Origin: Syntrophomonadaceae bacterium
GTDB taxonomy: Bacteria > Bacillota > Syntrophomonadia > Syntrophomonadales > Syntrophomonadaceae
Length of the DNA: 64,000 bases
Direction: 5' to 3'
Assembly (NCBI GenBank): GCA_028706315.1
Contig: JAQWBP010000006.1
Coordinates: forward strand, 1 to 64,000
The position numbers and the translations under genes are program-made. How positions within the stretch are numbered: the first letter of the stretch is position 1; each line of letters begins with the position of its first letter. Below the pieces are notes generated by a model. The model ran no database searches. It saw only the letters and a program-made list of their open reading frames with translations, and was not told where the DNA came from. This document shows positions 9,140 through 18,366 of this stretch, piece after piece.

Positions 9140-9172
9140 TTAATTAGAAAATATTGTTAGCAGCCCCATTTT

Positions 9173-9217
9173 AGACACGGATTATCGCGGATTTAATATG
9201 ATTTACGCAGATTTTTT
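9173..9217 (+). repeat. CGCGGATT-type interspersed repeat
   Basis: GACACGGATTATCGCGGATT followed by a run ending ACGCAGATTT closely resembles the unit at 42105-42146. It lies just after dapB and carries no coding signal. Confidence 0.6.
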
Positions 9218-9274
9218 TGTTTATTATTTGGCTAAAGGCTTAAATTTTAGATGGGGGACATTATTTTATCTCAG

Positions 9275-9320
9275 AGGCTGAAGGGTTAAGAAGAGCGCAG
9301 CGGTCTTAACCCTTCAGCCT
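9275..9320. repeat. Perfect 17-bp inverted repeat downstream of dapB
   Basis: AGGCTGAAGGGTTAAGA (9275-9291) and its exact complement TCTTAACCCTTCAGCCT (9304-9320) enclose a 12-base loop. Only a short T-rich tail follows, so it is a weak terminator candidate and could equally be a palindromic repeat element. Confidence 0.65.
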
Positions 9321-9406
9321 TTCCTGACAAAGCTCACGTTATCATTTTCATAATTGGTTGTGTCCTATGGACATGGGGGAAAATTAAAAATAACATAACA
9401 TAATCG

Positions 9407-9434
9407 GAAAACGAGAGGATACTCTCGTTTTCTT
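9407..9434 (+). terminator. Probable terminator hairpin before dpaA
   Basis: An 11-bp perfect stem pairs GAAAACGAGAG (9407-9417) with CTCTCGTTTTC (9422-9432) around GATA. The stem ends in Ts and is followed by TTC. It may end dapB read-through. Confidence 0.6.
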
Positions 9435-9529
9435 CATACTGTACTATATTAAAAATTTAAAATTATCTTTTTAATCTGTGCCTATACTCAGGAAAGTCCA
9501 AGTAAGGGTATAGAATTGTTAGACAGGCA

Positions 9530-9576
9530 CCACATTTAATATATTCTCATATAATGCTATTAATTATTAAATGTGG
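9530..9576. promoter_or_regulatory. Inverted repeat upstream of dpaA, possible sporulation promoter region
   Basis: CCACATTTAATA (9530-9541) and TATTAAATGTGG (9565-9576) are exact inverted repeats around a 23-base centre. The centre contains CATATAATG, which resembles the -10 element of mother-cell sigma factors (sigma-E/K). An operator is also possible. The promoter reading is an inference from the function of the downstream gene. Confidence 0.35.
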
Positions 9577-9609
9577 CTATTTATCTTATGTTTAAGGGGG
9601 GAATTATGG

Positions 9610-10524
9610 GTGAGTTCTGTACTATCTGGAGTAAAAATCGCAGTAGTTGGAGGAGATGACAGAGAGTTAATCTTAGTTGATGAGCTAGTAAAGATGGGGG
9701 CAACAGTCGTTGTAGCCGGTTTTCCTAGAGAAAAAGTTGGCCACGGTGCATTTGTTGTTAATACAATAGAGGAAGTAAGCAAAGATATGGAAGTGTTAAT
9801 ACTTCCACTTCCGGGTACTAATGAAGAAGGTATTATTCGAGCAGTATATGCGGAAACAAATTTGGTTTTAAACGAAAAATCAATAGGCAGCCTGGCTACA
9901 GATGCACTAGTGATAATCGGTTCTGCCCGCCAGTACCTTAAAGACTGGTCAATTAAGTATGGGTTTACTCTACTGGAAATTATTGAAATGGATGAAATTG
10001 CCATAATGAATTCCATACCAACTGCTGAGGGAGCGCTGCAGATAGCCATGGAAGAGACAAAAAAAACTATACATGGGAGTAAGTGCTGTGTATTAGGTTT
10101 CGGTCGAGTGGCAATCACTCTGGCCAGGATATTAAAAGCGATTGGAGCAGATGTCACTGTAGTAGCACGCAACGAAGCGCAATTGGCCAGAGCCTATGAA
10201 ATGGGATGTAAAAAGGCAACCTACTATGAATTGAAAGATATTTTAAATGATACAGATATCATATTTAATACAGTACCGAAAATGGTTTTAGATCGTGATG
10301 TTCTTAAACATGCAAATCTGGACATTTTAATTATTGATCTTGCTGCCCAGCCGGGCGGTACAGATTTTGAGGCAGCCAATACTTTCGGATTAAAAGCAAT
10401 TCTTGCTCCGGGCCTTCCTGGTAAAGTTGCTCCTATCTTTGCAGGAAGGATTCTTGCTGATATTATTCCCCGTCTTATTATTAAAGAATTTACTAGATTG
10501 GATAAAGATTTGCTTTTTGAGTAG
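9610..10524 (+). CDS. spoVFA: Dipicolinate synthase subunit A
   Basis: SpoVFA (DpaA) and SpoVFB together oxidise dihydrodipicolinate to dipicolinic acid, the calcium chelator of the spore core, in the mother cell. The protein has about 304 residues. The N-terminal VKIAVVGGDDRELIL is the family opening, and a second Rossmann segment CCVLGFGRVAITLARIL lies near residue 160. I prefer the GTG at 9610, because the upstream in-frame ATG (9571) lies before the AAGGGGGG ribosome binding site and inside an inverted repeat. spoVFB follows after 15 bases. Confidence 0.93.
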   Translation: MSSVLSGVKIAVVGGDDRELILVDELVKMGATVVVAGFPREKVGHGAFVVNTIEEVSKDMEVLILPLPGTNEEGIIRAVYAETNLVLNEKSIGSLATDALVIIGSARQYLKDWSIKYGFTLLEIIEMDEIAIMNSIPTAEGALQIAMEETKKTIHGSKCCVLGFGRVAITLARILKAIGADVTVVARNEAQLARAYEMGCKKATYYELKDILNDTDIIFNTVPKMVLDRDVLKHANLDILIIDLAAQPGGTDFEAANTFGLKAILAPGLPGKVAPIFAGRILADIIPRLIIKEFTRLDKDLLFE

Positions 10525-10539
10525 AAGGAGGTGTAAAAT

Positions 10540-11136
10540 GTGCAAAAGTCCCGGTTAAGTGGAGTTAAAGTAGGGATTGTGTTAACCGGTTCTCATTGTA
10601 CTATTGGAGAAGTTATCCCGCAGTTAAAGGTTTTAAAAGAAGAAGGGGCTGAACTTTATCCAATTTTTTCTTACACGGTAGACGAAATAGATAACCGATT
10701 TTATAAGGTTGAGGATTTAAAAAGAGAAATTAAAGATATTACTGATAAGCCGATTATTAATACAATACCAGGGGCAGAACCTATCGGACCACAAAAAATG
10801 CTTGATGTCGTAGCAGTAGTACCTGCAACGGGCAACACTATAGCTAAACTTGCTAACGGAATAGTTGACACACCAGCACTGATGGCGGTCAAGGCCCATC
10901 TTAGAAACCAGAGACCTGTAGTAATCGCTGTTTCAACTAACGATGCGTTAAGTTTAAATGCCCAAAATATTGGCTTGCTGATAAATATGAAAAATATATA
11001 TTTCGTACCTTTCCGGCAGGATAGCCCTTTAGTTAAGGCTAATTCATTAATAGCAGACATGATACAAACAGTTGATACTATTATATATGCCTTGCAAGGC
11101 AAACAAATACAGCCGGTTTTGTTAGGTCCTGCGTAA
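10540..11136 (+). CDS. spoVFB: Dipicolinate synthase subunit B
   Basis: The 198-residue flavoprotein-like subunit starts GVKVGIVLTGSHCTIGEVIPQL, the typical opening of SpoVFB, and keeps PATGNTIAKLANGIVDTPALMA in the middle as in flavoprotein decarboxylase relatives. It acts with SpoVFA in dipicolinate synthesis. The GTG start (10540) follows AAGGAGGT. The overlapping ATG at 10537 is excluded because its frame stops after a few codons. The pair is placed directly upstream of asd, so spore and vegetative uses of the pathway are linked. Confidence 0.93.
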   Translation: MQKSRLSGVKVGIVLTGSHCTIGEVIPQLKVLKEEGAELYPIFSYTVDEIDNRFYKVEDLKREIKDITDKPIINTIPGAEPIGPQKMLDVVAVVPATGNTIAKLANGIVDTPALMAVKAHLRNQRPVVIAVSTNDALSLNAQNIGLLINMKNIYFVPFRQDSPLVKANSLIADMIQTVDTIIYALQGKQIQPVLLGPA

Positions 11137-11140
11137 TTTC

Positions 11141-11170
11141 TTGAGTACAAGCAAATTATTGTGCTACAAT
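11141..11170 (+). promoter_or_regulatory. Sigma-A-like promoter of the asd operon
   Basis: TTGAGT (11141-11146) and TACAAT (11165-11170), with an 18-base spacer, lie just after the spoVFB stop and 33 bases before the asd start. Confidence 0.5.
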
Positions 11171-11202
11171 AACCAATAGATGTTTTTTAGGAGGTTTAAA
11201 AA

Positions 11203-12219
11203 ATGGCAGGGGAAGTTAAATTAGCAATAGTAGGTGCAACGGGCGCAGTAGGGCAGGAAATGTTAAAAATACTAGAGGAACGCCATTTCCAATTAAAAGA
11301 ACTTATTTGTCTTGCTGATCCGCGGGAAGCGGGGAAAAAAATAAATTTCAGAGGTGAAGAACTAACTGTTCGTGGAGCAAATGAAGCAGCCTTTAAAGAG
11401 GCTGATATTGCTTTATTTGCCGTTGGTAATGACATTAGTAAACAACTAGCACCTCTGGCAAAGAAAAATAACTGTTTAGTTATCGATAACAGTAATGCGT
11501 TTAGACTTGATAAGGAAGTGCCACTAGTAGTTCCAGAGGTAAATGCTGAAGATATTCGCAGCCATAAAGGAATTATTGCTAATCCAAACTGTTCAACCAC
11601 AATTATGGTGGTAGCGATTAATCCTATTTATCAGGCGGCCGGGTTAAAACGTGTAGTTGTATCTACCTACCAGGCTGTTTCTGGTGCAGGTAAAGCTGGT
11701 TTTGAGGAATTAGACGAGCATACGAAAGCTCATTTTGAAGGTAAAGAGGTAACTCCTAAAGTATTTCAGTATCCTATAGCTTTTAATGTCATTCCTCATA
11801 TAGATGTTTTCGAAGAGAATGGTTATACTCGCGAAGAGATGAAGATGGTGTTGGAAACACAGAAAATTTTCCATAATCCCGGGTTGAAGATAGCTGCTAC
11901 AACCGTAAGGGTACCTGTTTACAGGAGTCATTCGGAGTCCATTAACCTGGAAACGGAAAAACCGCTTACAGCAGAAGAAGCAAGAAAAATCTTAGCTCAG
12001 TCACCAGGTGTTATAGTTGAAGATGATCCCTCCAGTAACTTATATCCGATGCCCCTGTATGCATCTAATAAAGATGAAGTTTATGTGGGCAGGATAAGAA
12101 AAGATATATCTGCTGATAATGGTATTGTTTTGTGGGTTGCATCCGACCAGATTAGAAAGGGTGCAGCTACCAATGCTATTCAGATAGCAGAGAAAGTTGT
12201 AAGTGAAAACCTTTACTAA
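11203..12219 (+). CDS. asd: Aspartate-semialdehyde dehydrogenase
   Basis: The 338-residue enzyme makes aspartate semialdehyde from aspartyl phosphate with NADPH, the branch point to lysine/DAP, threonine and methionine. It has the N-terminal dinucleotide motif GATGAVGQEML and the active-site ANPNCSTT with the nucleophile at Cys130. The later RVPVYRSHSESI contains substrate-binding Arg and His. The start is supported by AGGAGG 8 bases upstream. It is the first gene of an asd-dapG-dapA operon with gaps of about 15 bases. Confidence 0.95.
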   Translation: MAGEVKLAIVGATGAVGQEMLKILEERHFQLKELICLADPREAGKKINFRGEELTVRGANEAAFKEADIALFAVGNDISKQLAPLAKKNNCLVIDNSNAFRLDKEVPLVVPEVNAEDIRSHKGIIANPNCSTTIMVVAINPIYQAAGLKRVVVSTYQAVSGAGKAGFEELDEHTKAHFEGKEVTPKVFQYPIAFNVIPHIDVFEENGYTREEMKMVLETQKIFHNPGLKIAATTVRVPVYRSHSESINLETEKPLTAEEARKILAQSPGVIVEDDPSSNLYPMPLYASNKDEVYVGRIRKDISADNGIVLWVASDQIRKGAATNAIQIAEKVVSENLY

Positions 12220-12234
12220 GAAGGTGGATAAATA

Positions 12235-13467
12235 TTGAGAATAGCTATACAGAAGTTTGGTGGAACTTCACTAGCCACCTCTGACCTTAGATTACGGGTT
12301 TGTGATATTATTAGTGCGACTAGATCTAAGGGCTTAAGTGTGGTCGTAGTTGTATCGGCTATTGGAAGAAAACAAAATCCCTATGCAACAGATACGTTTA
12401 TTAACCTAGTTAAGGAGATAAATTCTTACCCCTCACCCCGAGAAATGGATTTGATAATGTCGTGTGGTGAAGTTATTTCGGGTGTTTTACTTTCCAACCA
12501 GCTTTGTGCCACTGGTATTGAAACTAAGTTTTTGACTGGTGGGCAGGCAGGTATTATAACTGACGGTAATTATGGCAGTGCCCATATTTTATATGTAAAC
12601 CCCCGGAATGTTCTGAATTGCCTGGAAAACAATATTGTACCTGTAATAGCTGGTTTTCAGGGTATGGGGGAAAATGGCGAGTTAACTACTTTAGGACGCG
12701 GTGGAAGTGATACAACTGCTAGTGCTCTGGGAGTTGCACTAAACGCAGAAGTAGTAGATATTTTCACCGATGTTGAGGGTGTAATGACTGCAGATCCACG
12801 TATTGTGGAAAATGCACGCTTACTTGATGCCATAACTTATAATGAAATATGCCAGTTGGCCAGGGATGGAGCCAAGGTAGTACATCCGCGCGCAATTGAG
12901 ATAGCTATGCAGGGGGCGATCCCCTTGAGGGTGAGGTCTACTTTTTCAGATTCTTTGGGGACGCTAGTCACAAACCATTTGAATGGATCTAATGAAACGG
13001 TTCGTATTATACGTGACTGTCTTATTACTGGGATAACTTATACTTCAAACATCGCGCAAATAAGGCTTAATATGGGTATTATCCAGGAGCAAAAAGGTAT
13101 TAGCCTTAAGGTGTTTAAGAGTCTGGCTGATGTGGATATAAGTGTTGATTTTATTAATGTTCAGCCAGAACATATAATGTTTACGGTTCCGTCAGATTCT
13201 GCCCTTAAGGCAACTAAGGTTTTACAAGATAGTGGATTTAGTCCAGATGTCACTCTGGAGTGTGCGAAAGTAGCTGTGGTCGGAGCAGCTATGACTGGTA
13301 TACCCGGGGTCATGGCGAAGGTTGTTGAGGCTCTTAGTGAGAAGGATATCCCTATATTACAATCAGGCGATTCTTATACGAATATCTGGTGCCTGGTAAA
13401 AAGGGAACACATGGAAGATGCAGTTAAAGTACTGCATGATAAATTCGAACTTGGCAAGAAAATATAA
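12235..13467 (+). CDS. dapG: Aspartate kinase
   Basis: The 410-residue enzyme phosphorylates aspartate, the first step of the aspartate family. The kinase domain opens with IQKFGGTSLA and has GRGGSDTTASALGVAL near residue 161 and FTDVEGVMTADPR near 180. Two ACT-like regulatory domains follow from about residue 265, the last with AAMTGIPGVMAKV. The TTG start follows AAGGTGG. Neighbouring dapA and asd suggest the diaminopimelate-regulated DapG isozyme; that assignment is by context. Confidence 0.9.
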   Translation: MRIAIQKFGGTSLATSDLRLRVCDIISATRSKGLSVVVVVSAIGRKQNPYATDTFINLVKEINSYPSPREMDLIMSCGEVISGVLLSNQLCATGIETKFLTGGQAGIITDGNYGSAHILYVNPRNVLNCLENNIVPVIAGFQGMGENGELTTLGRGGSDTTASALGVALNAEVVDIFTDVEGVMTADPRIVENARLLDAITYNEICQLARDGAKVVHPRAIEIAMQGAIPLRVRSTFSDSLGTLVTNHLNGSNETVRIIRDCLITGITYTSNIAQIRLNMGIIQEQKGISLKVFKSLADVDISVDFINVQPEHIMFTVPSDSALKATKVLQDSGFSPDVTLECAKVAVVGAAMTGIPGVMAKVVEALSEKDIPILQSGDSYTNIWCLVKREHMEDAVKVLHDKFELGKKI

Positions 13468-13482
13468 TTGGTGGTGATTATA

Positions 13483-14361
13483 ATGGAAATTCCTCGCCTA
13501 TTGACAGCGATGATAACTCCTTATGATGAAAATTTGCAGGTTAATTACAGTAAAGCAGCAGAGATGGCAGAGTACCTTTGCAACAACGGAACTGATGCTA
13601 TAGTTGTATGCGGCACGACCGGTGAAGCTCCAGCACTCTCGGATGAAGAAAAACTACATATGTTTGCTACCGTAAAAAAACAAGTAGGGCATAAAATACC
13701 AGTTTGGGCGGGAACCGGTTCGAATAATACTGCACATGCCAGCGAATTTAGTCGTGAAGCTGAAAAACTGGGTGTCGATGGCCTTTTATTAGTAACTCCG
13801 TATTATAATAAACCAAGCCAGGAAGGTCTATATCAGCATTTTAAGGCCATAGCAGAAAATGTTTCTATTCCTGCTATGCTCTATAATGTGCCAGGTAGAA
13901 CCGGATGCAATTTGTTACCGGAAACGGTGGCCCGGCTGTCTAAGGTAGATAATATCATAGCCATAAAACAAGCTATAGGTAACTTGGATCAGACATCTGA
14001 GTTAAAGAACCTGCTCCCGGATGATTTTATAATATATTCCGGGGATGATTCTCTAACCTTGCCCATGATGGCGCTGGGTGCTAGGGGTGTTGTCAGTATA
14101 GCTTCCCATATAATAGGAAACGAAATGCAAAGAATGATTACAGCATTTGTTAATGGGGATGTGAAACTGGCTCAAAAGATTCATAACCAGCTCTTCCCGA
14201 TTTTTAAGGGCCTTTTTATTACGACAAACCCAATACCGTTAAAGGAAGCACTTAATATGATGGGAAAAGAAGTCGGAGGATTCAGACTTCCACTTTGCAG
14301 CGCAAGTGAAAAGGAAAAAGCTCTTATTAAAGATTTACTGCTCGAGAATAACCTCTTATAG
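13483..14361 (+). CDS. dapA: 4-hydroxy-tetrahydrodipicolinate synthase
   Basis: The 292-residue class I aldolase-type enzyme condenses pyruvate with aspartate semialdehyde. Its product feeds both DapB and the SpoVFAB dipicolinate branch. It shows VVCGTTGEAPAL near residue 45, YNVPGRTG with the catalytic Tyr near 133, and the Schiff-base lysine K162 in IAIKQAIG. The ATG at 13483 follows GGTGG; the TTG at 13468 begins right after the dapG stop and is not preferred. A terminator 40 bases downstream ends the operon. Confidence 0.95.
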   Translation: MEIPRLLTAMITPYDENLQVNYSKAAEMAEYLCNNGTDAIVVCGTTGEAPALSDEEKLHMFATVKKQVGHKIPVWAGTGSNNTAHASEFSREAEKLGVDGLLLVTPYYNKPSQEGLYQHFKAIAENVSIPAMLYNVPGRTGCNLLPETVARLSKVDNIIAIKQAIGNLDQTSELKNLLPDDFIIYSGDDSLTLPMMALGARGVVSIASHIIGNEMQRMITAFVNGDVKLAQKIHNQLFPIFKGLFITTNPIPLKEALNMMGKEVGGFRLPLCSASEKEKALIKDLLLENNLL

Positions 14362-14401
14362 TTGTCTTACTTACTCGAAGAACTTTATAAGATGTTAAAT
14401 G

Positions 14402-14428
14402 AGATAGACCTTAAGGTCTATCTTTTTA
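14402..14428 (+). terminator. Rho-independent terminator of the asd-dapG-dapA operon
   Basis: The stem AGATAGACC/GGTCTATCT with a TTAA loop is followed by five Ts. Confidence 0.9.
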
Positions 14429-14469
14429 TTCACGTACATAAAAACCACATTTTAGCATGTTCTTTAAGT

Positions 14470-14498
14470 TGTATCAAGTCCTATTATCGGCTATAATA
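14470..14498 (+). promoter_or_regulatory. Sigma-A-like promoter of rnj
   Basis: TTGTAT (14470-14475) and a consensus TATAAT (14493-14498) are 17 bases apart, 62 bases before the rnj start. Confidence 0.65.
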
Positions 14499-14560
14499 CT
14501 GAAAGCGGATAATTGTGCGGAGCCAAAAATCAAAAAATTAAATAGTAAGGAGGTGTTTGA

Positions 14561-16225
14561 ATGTCAGAAACAGAGACACGTTTACAAATTATTCCCTTGG
14601 GCGGCTTGGGGGAAATTGGTAAAAACATGATGGCAATCAGATACCAGGATAGTATCATTGTAATTGATGCTGGATTAATGTTTCCTGAGGAGGAATTATT
14701 AGGTATTGATGTAGTTATACCTGATATAAGTTATCTTCTGGAAAACAAAGAAAAGGTAAAAGCAATATTATTGACCCACGGGCATGAGGATCATGTGGGA
14801 GGACTACCATATGTACTGAAAGAACTTTATGTACCTGTGTATGGTAGTAAGTTAACACTGGGCATTGTCCAAGGAAAGTTAAAAGATAATAATATAAGTA
14901 CTGACTGCTTAAGGGTTGTACGACCCAGAAGTGTAGTAAAAATAGGACCTTTTGAAATTGAATTTTTCCGGGTAAGCCATAGCATACCTGATTCTATGGG
15001 TATTGCGGTACACACTCCGGTGGGCATTTTAGTGCATACCGGGGATATAAAACTCGACCAGACCCCAGTAGATGGACAGGTCGTAGATTTTACCAAACTT
15101 GCGGAACTCGGCGAAAAAGGTGTTATGGTAATGTTTGGTGATAGTACAAATGCTGATAAGCCCGGTTTTACAATGTCAGAAAAGGTAGTAGGAAATACCT
15201 TTGAGGATTTGTTCGGAAGATGCACCGGCAGGATAATAGTTACTACTTTTGCTTCCAATGTGCATCGAATTCAGCAAGCTATTTCTACTGCGCAAAAATA
15301 TGATCGTAAAGTTTCGATAGTAGGGCGCAGTATGGTTAATAATGTTGGCATAGCTAGCGAATTAGGCTACATGGATATACCTGACGGTATATTAATCGAA
15401 ATGGAAGATATTAATAAGTATGCTCCTGAAAAAGTGGTTATAGTTACAACTGGTTCGCAAGGTGAGCCAATGTCGGCATTAGCCAGAATGGCTACAGCAG
15501 ATCACCGCTGGGTTGGAATTGAAAAAGGTGATACCGTAATAATATCCGCTAGTCCAATACCGGGGAATGAAAAACTGGTATCCAAAACAGTTGACCTTTT
15601 ATTCCGCCAGGGTGCGGAAGTCATATATGAAAAAGGTATGGGCGTACATGTATCAGGACATGCTTCCCAGGAAGAGCAAAAAATTCTGCTAAATTTAATT
15701 AAGCCCAAATACTTTGTTCCCGTACATGGTGAGTACAGGCATCTTATGAAACATGCCAAGCTTGCGGAGAGCCTGGGTATCCCACGGTCAAGGATTTTTG
15801 TGGCTGAAAATGGCCAGATAATTGAAGTGGGAAAGAAAAAAGCCAGTATCGCAGGAAAAGTCTCAGCCGGCAAAATTCTTGTTGATGGACTTGGGGTTGG
15901 TGATGTTGGAAATATTGTCCTCAGAGACAGAAAACAGCTTTCTCAGGATGGTATAATGATAGTTGTTGTTACTATCAACAGGGAGTTGAATCAGGTTGTA
16001 GCGGGACCCGATATAGTAACAAGAGGTTTTGTATATGTGCGAGAGTCTGAAGAATTAATTGAAAATGCGAAAGAAAAAGTAAGAGAAGCGTTGGATATAT
16101 GTATGAAAAGGCGTATATCTGAATGGGCGGTAATAAAAGCGCAGGTACGTGATAAACTTGGTAAACACTTATATGAAAAGACTGGCAGACGCCCAATGAT
16201 ACTTCCTATTATAATGGAAATATAA
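14561..16225 (+). CDS. rnj: Ribonuclease J
   Basis: The 554-residue metallo-beta-lactamase/beta-CASP nuclease acts in 5'-3' exonuclease and endonuclease processing of mRNA and rRNA. The zinc motif THGHEDHVGG is near residue 72, with later motifs HSIPDSMGIAVHTPVG and the C-terminal HVSGHASQEE and PVHGEYRHL. The C-terminal domain is present, so length is typical for RNase J1/J2. As in Bacillus, a J-type gene sits near the dap cluster (there rnjB). Only one copy is visible here, so J1 and J2 cannot be told apart. It starts after AAGGAGGTG. Confidence 0.95.
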   Translation: MSETETRLQIIPLGGLGEIGKNMMAIRYQDSIIVIDAGLMFPEEELLGIDVVIPDISYLLENKEKVKAILLTHGHEDHVGGLPYVLKELYVPVYGSKLTLGIVQGKLKDNNISTDCLRVVRPRSVVKIGPFEIEFFRVSHSIPDSMGIAVHTPVGILVHTGDIKLDQTPVDGQVVDFTKLAELGEKGVMVMFGDSTNADKPGFTMSEKVVGNTFEDLFGRCTGRIIVTTFASNVHRIQQAISTAQKYDRKVSIVGRSMVNNVGIASELGYMDIPDGILIEMEDINKYAPEKVVIVTTGSQGEPMSALARMATADHRWVGIEKGDTVIISASPIPGNEKLVSKTVDLLFRQGAEVIYEKGMGVHVSGHASQEEQKILLNLIKPKYFVPVHGEYRHLMKHAKLAESLGIPRSRIFVAENGQIIEVGKKKASIAGKVSAGKILVDGLGVGDVGNIVLRDRKQLSQDGIMIVVVTINRELNQVVAGPDIVTRGFVYVRESEELIENAKEKVREALDICMKRRISEWAVIKAQVRDKLGKHLYEKTGRRPMILPIIMEI

Positions 16226-16231
16226 CGTAAT

Positions 16232-16267
16232 AAATCACCCCGGCGATGAAACCGGGGTGATTTTGTA
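16232..16267 (+). terminator. Rho-independent terminator of rnj
   Basis: A perfect 12-bp stem pairs AAATCACCCCGG (16232-16243) with CCGGGGTGATTT (16252-16263), followed by Ts. Confidence 0.9.
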
Positions 16268-16364
16268 TTTTCTCCAACTACTAAAATTAATAGAATTAAG
16301 TATTATTTTATTAAACAGGGAAAATCTATAAAGAAGATACCGTTATAGAAGGGAGTAGCTAAAT

Positions 16365-17057
16365 TTGGAAACAAAATCTAATGAACCCGAAGCACAAGAA
16401 CAAAGGGTAGAGAACATCAAAGAACTGGGGCAAATGGAAATACCGGGGTTTAAAAGTGATATACACTGCCTGAGTATCGCTGGACAGATAGAGGGCCATA
16501 TGGTTCTTCCACCGCAAAATAAAACTACTAAATATGAACATATCATTCCCCAGCTAGTAGCAGTTGAAGAGAATCCTCAGATTAAAGGCCTGTTAGTTAT
16601 TTTGAATACTGTTGGTGGTGATGTTGAAGCAGGATTAGCTCTGTCCGAAATGATAGCTAGCCTGTCCAAGCCAACTGTATCTATTGTACTTGGTGGAGGT
16701 CATTCAATAGGTGCGAGTATAGCAGTTAGTGCTGATTATTCTTTAATTGCCCCCTCTGCTACCATGACTATTCATCCGATCAGACTTACTGGTCTGGTTA
16801 TTTCAGTACCGCAGACTTATGAATATCTTGATAAGATGCAGGACAGAGTTGTTAAGTTTGTCGTAGAACATTCGAAAATCAAGGAACAAACCTTCCGGGA
16901 TTTAATGTTCAGGACTGGTGATCTGGCACGAGACATTGGTACGGTTCTAGTCGGTAAAGATGCAGTAGACTGTGGTCTGATTGATGAGGTTGGCGGAATA
17001 AAAGATGCCATAGTCAAGATGAATCACTTAAAGGAAAAAGGGGGACTTTTGCAATGA
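16365..17057 (+). CDS. tepA: ClpP-class serine protease TepA
   Basis: The 230-residue ClpP/SppA-fold protease resembles TepA (YmfB), which is linked to translocation and degradation of proteins at the membrane. The nucleophile is Ser114 in GGGHSIGAS and the general base His137 in TMTIHPIR, spaced as in ClpP. The N-terminus is charged with no signal peptide. The TTG start follows GGGAG. The stop overlaps the start of the ylzJ-like gene (ATGA), exactly as in the Bacillus ymfB-ylzJ pair. Confidence 0.85.
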   Translation: METKSNEPEAQEQRVENIKELGQMEIPGFKSDIHCLSIAGQIEGHMVLPPQNKTTKYEHIIPQLVAVEENPQIKGLLVILNTVGGDVEAGLALSEMIASLSKPTVSIVLGGGHSIGASIAVSADYSLIAPSATMTIHPIRLTGLVISVPQTYEYLDKMQDRVVKFVVEHSKIKEQTFRDLMFRTGDLARDIGTVLVGKDAVDCGLIDEVGGIKDAIVKMNHLKEKGGLLQ

Positions 17058-17281
17058 TTATATATGCACCAGACCCTTTTGATTTGCTTGATAAATCTGA
17101 GTCGCGACAAAAAATTGTTATGCAATTACCATCTGGTGGCTTGGTTACTGCTGAAGTATGTGACAATAATAGTTTGAGGGTAGTAAGTTTGAACAGTACT
17201 GATCCTATGGATTATATGCAGAGTAATTATCAACCTGGAAGCATAATCTCACTAGGAACTAGATTAAAGCTTACTGATTAA
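17054..17281 (+). CDS. ylzJ: YlzJ-like protein
   Basis: The 75-residue soluble protein begins [14 protein letters not shown] and ends with a predicted beta-rich segment. It matches the small YlzJ family always found behind tepA. Function is not known. Its ATG overlaps the tepA TGA by 4 bases, indicating translational coupling. Confidence 0.75.
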   Translation: MIIYAPDPFDLLDKSESRQKIVMQLPSGGLVTAEVCDNNSLRVVSLNSTDPMDYMQSNYQPGSIISLGTRLKLTD

Positions 17282-17343
17282 TTGTATAAACTTCATATTA
17301 CCCCGGATTAGTTTAACCTTTTTATTAAAGTTCCAGGCCGGTA

Positions 17344-17352
17344 TGCTATAAT
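17344..17352 (+). promoter_or_regulatory. Extended -10 promoter of uppP
   Basis: TGCTATAAT has the TGN extension plus a consensus -10 hexamer. The -35 region (TTATTA near 17322) is weak, as expected for extended -10 promoters. The start codon lies about 100 bases downstream. Confidence 0.5.
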
Positions 17353-17449
17353 TGTAACTGGCATTTTTAAAAGGTATAACTTGTAATATAACTATTCTCT
17401 ATATGCTATATATAGGGTATAAATTAAGAATTAGTCTGGGGGCATAAGT

Positions 17450-18232
17450 GTGACAATTATTCAAGCTTTAATTCTTGGCGCCGTGCAAGGATTAACAGAG
17501 TTTTTACCAGTTAGTAGTTCCGGACATCTCGTAATATTTCAGCACCTGTTTAATATTTCGGAGGCTCCATTGACATTTGATGTGATAGTTCATCTGGGCA
17601 CTCTAGTAGCGGTATTTATCGCTTTTTGGGATGACATAGTCTCTATACTCAAAAGACCTTTTGCAAAATTAACTTATTTGATAGTAATAGGGTGTATTCC
17701 GGCAGCTGTAATTGGCTTTTTATTGGCACCATATTTTGAAAAAGCTTTTGAATCATTACTAGTTGTTGGGATTGGATTAATAATTACAGGTGTAGTACTA
17801 AAAGTTTCGGAAAATCTGGCTAATAGAAGCCTGGGTCTGAAGCTGGCTGATGAAACTAGTTATAAAGATGTGTTGTTTGTTGGCCTTTTTCAGGCTATAG
17901 CGATTGTACCTGGAATATCACGTTCTGGTTCAACCATAGCTGCTGGACTGCTAACCGGCATGGATAGAGAATTTGCCGGTAGATTTTCCTTTCTTTTGTC
18001 TATTCCAGTTATACTCGGAGCTGGGGTTTTTGAGTTAAAAGATGCTTTTAGTACCGGTATAGCTCACGTTAACATATTGCCGTATACTATTGGTTTTATA
18101 ACAGCAGCTATTTTTGGTTACCTGGCTATAAAGCTCGTTATGCAGCTGGTACGTGGTGGAAAATTATCAGTCTTTTCATATTACTGCTGGGCAGTTGCCG
18201 GGTTAGTATTATTATGGTATTTTGCCTTTTAA
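17450..18232 (+). CDS. uppP: Undecaprenyl-diphosphate phosphatase
   Basis: The 260-residue integral membrane phosphatase recycles undecaprenyl pyrophosphate for cell wall synthesis. It carries the two family motifs [14 protein letters not shown] (residues 14-27) and [17 protein letters not shown] (near 164), with catalytic Glu, Ser and Arg, among about seven or eight hydrophobic segments. It is the BacA-type enzyme, which can also give bacitracin tolerance. GTG start with GGGGG upstream. Confidence 0.95.
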   Translation: MTIIQALILGAVQGLTEFLPVSSSGHLVIFQHLFNISEAPLTFDVIVHLGTLVAVFIAFWDDIVSILKRPFAKLTYLIVIGCIPAAVIGFLLAPYFEKAFESLLVVGIGLIITGVVLKVSENLANRSLGLKLADETSYKDVLFVGLFQAIAIVPGISRSGSTIAAGLLTGMDREFAGRFSFLLSIPVILGAGVFELKDAFSTGIAHVNILPYTIGFITAAIFGYLAIKLVMQLVRGGKLSVFSYYCWAVAGLVLLWYFAF

Positions 18233-18233
18233 T

Positions 18234-18266
18234 AACAGGGTATAATTTTTTTAAAACCCTGTTTTG
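18234..18266 (+). terminator. Probable terminator of uppP
   Basis: AACAGGGT (18234-18241) pairs with ACCCTGTT (18256-18263) around an AT-rich loop, followed by TTTGATATTTT. The loop is long, so strength is uncertain. Confidence 0.55.
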
Positions 18267-18366
18267 ATATTTTCTGGGCCTTAAGAAGGAATAAACTAAT
18301 TACGGGCGAAGTAGATTAATTGATGGTCAGATGATTGCAAGTAAGTCTATAGTTAAGGGGTTAGCA

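Noticed and set aside
9571-9609. ATG at 9571 as the start of spoVFA
   Set aside because: It lies before the AAGGGGGG ribosome binding site and inside an inverted repeat. The GTG at 9610 fits the family N-terminus.
11137-11202. A lysine riboswitch upstream of asd
   Set aside because: The gap is only 66 bases, too short for the lysine riboswitch, and it contains an ordinary promoter.
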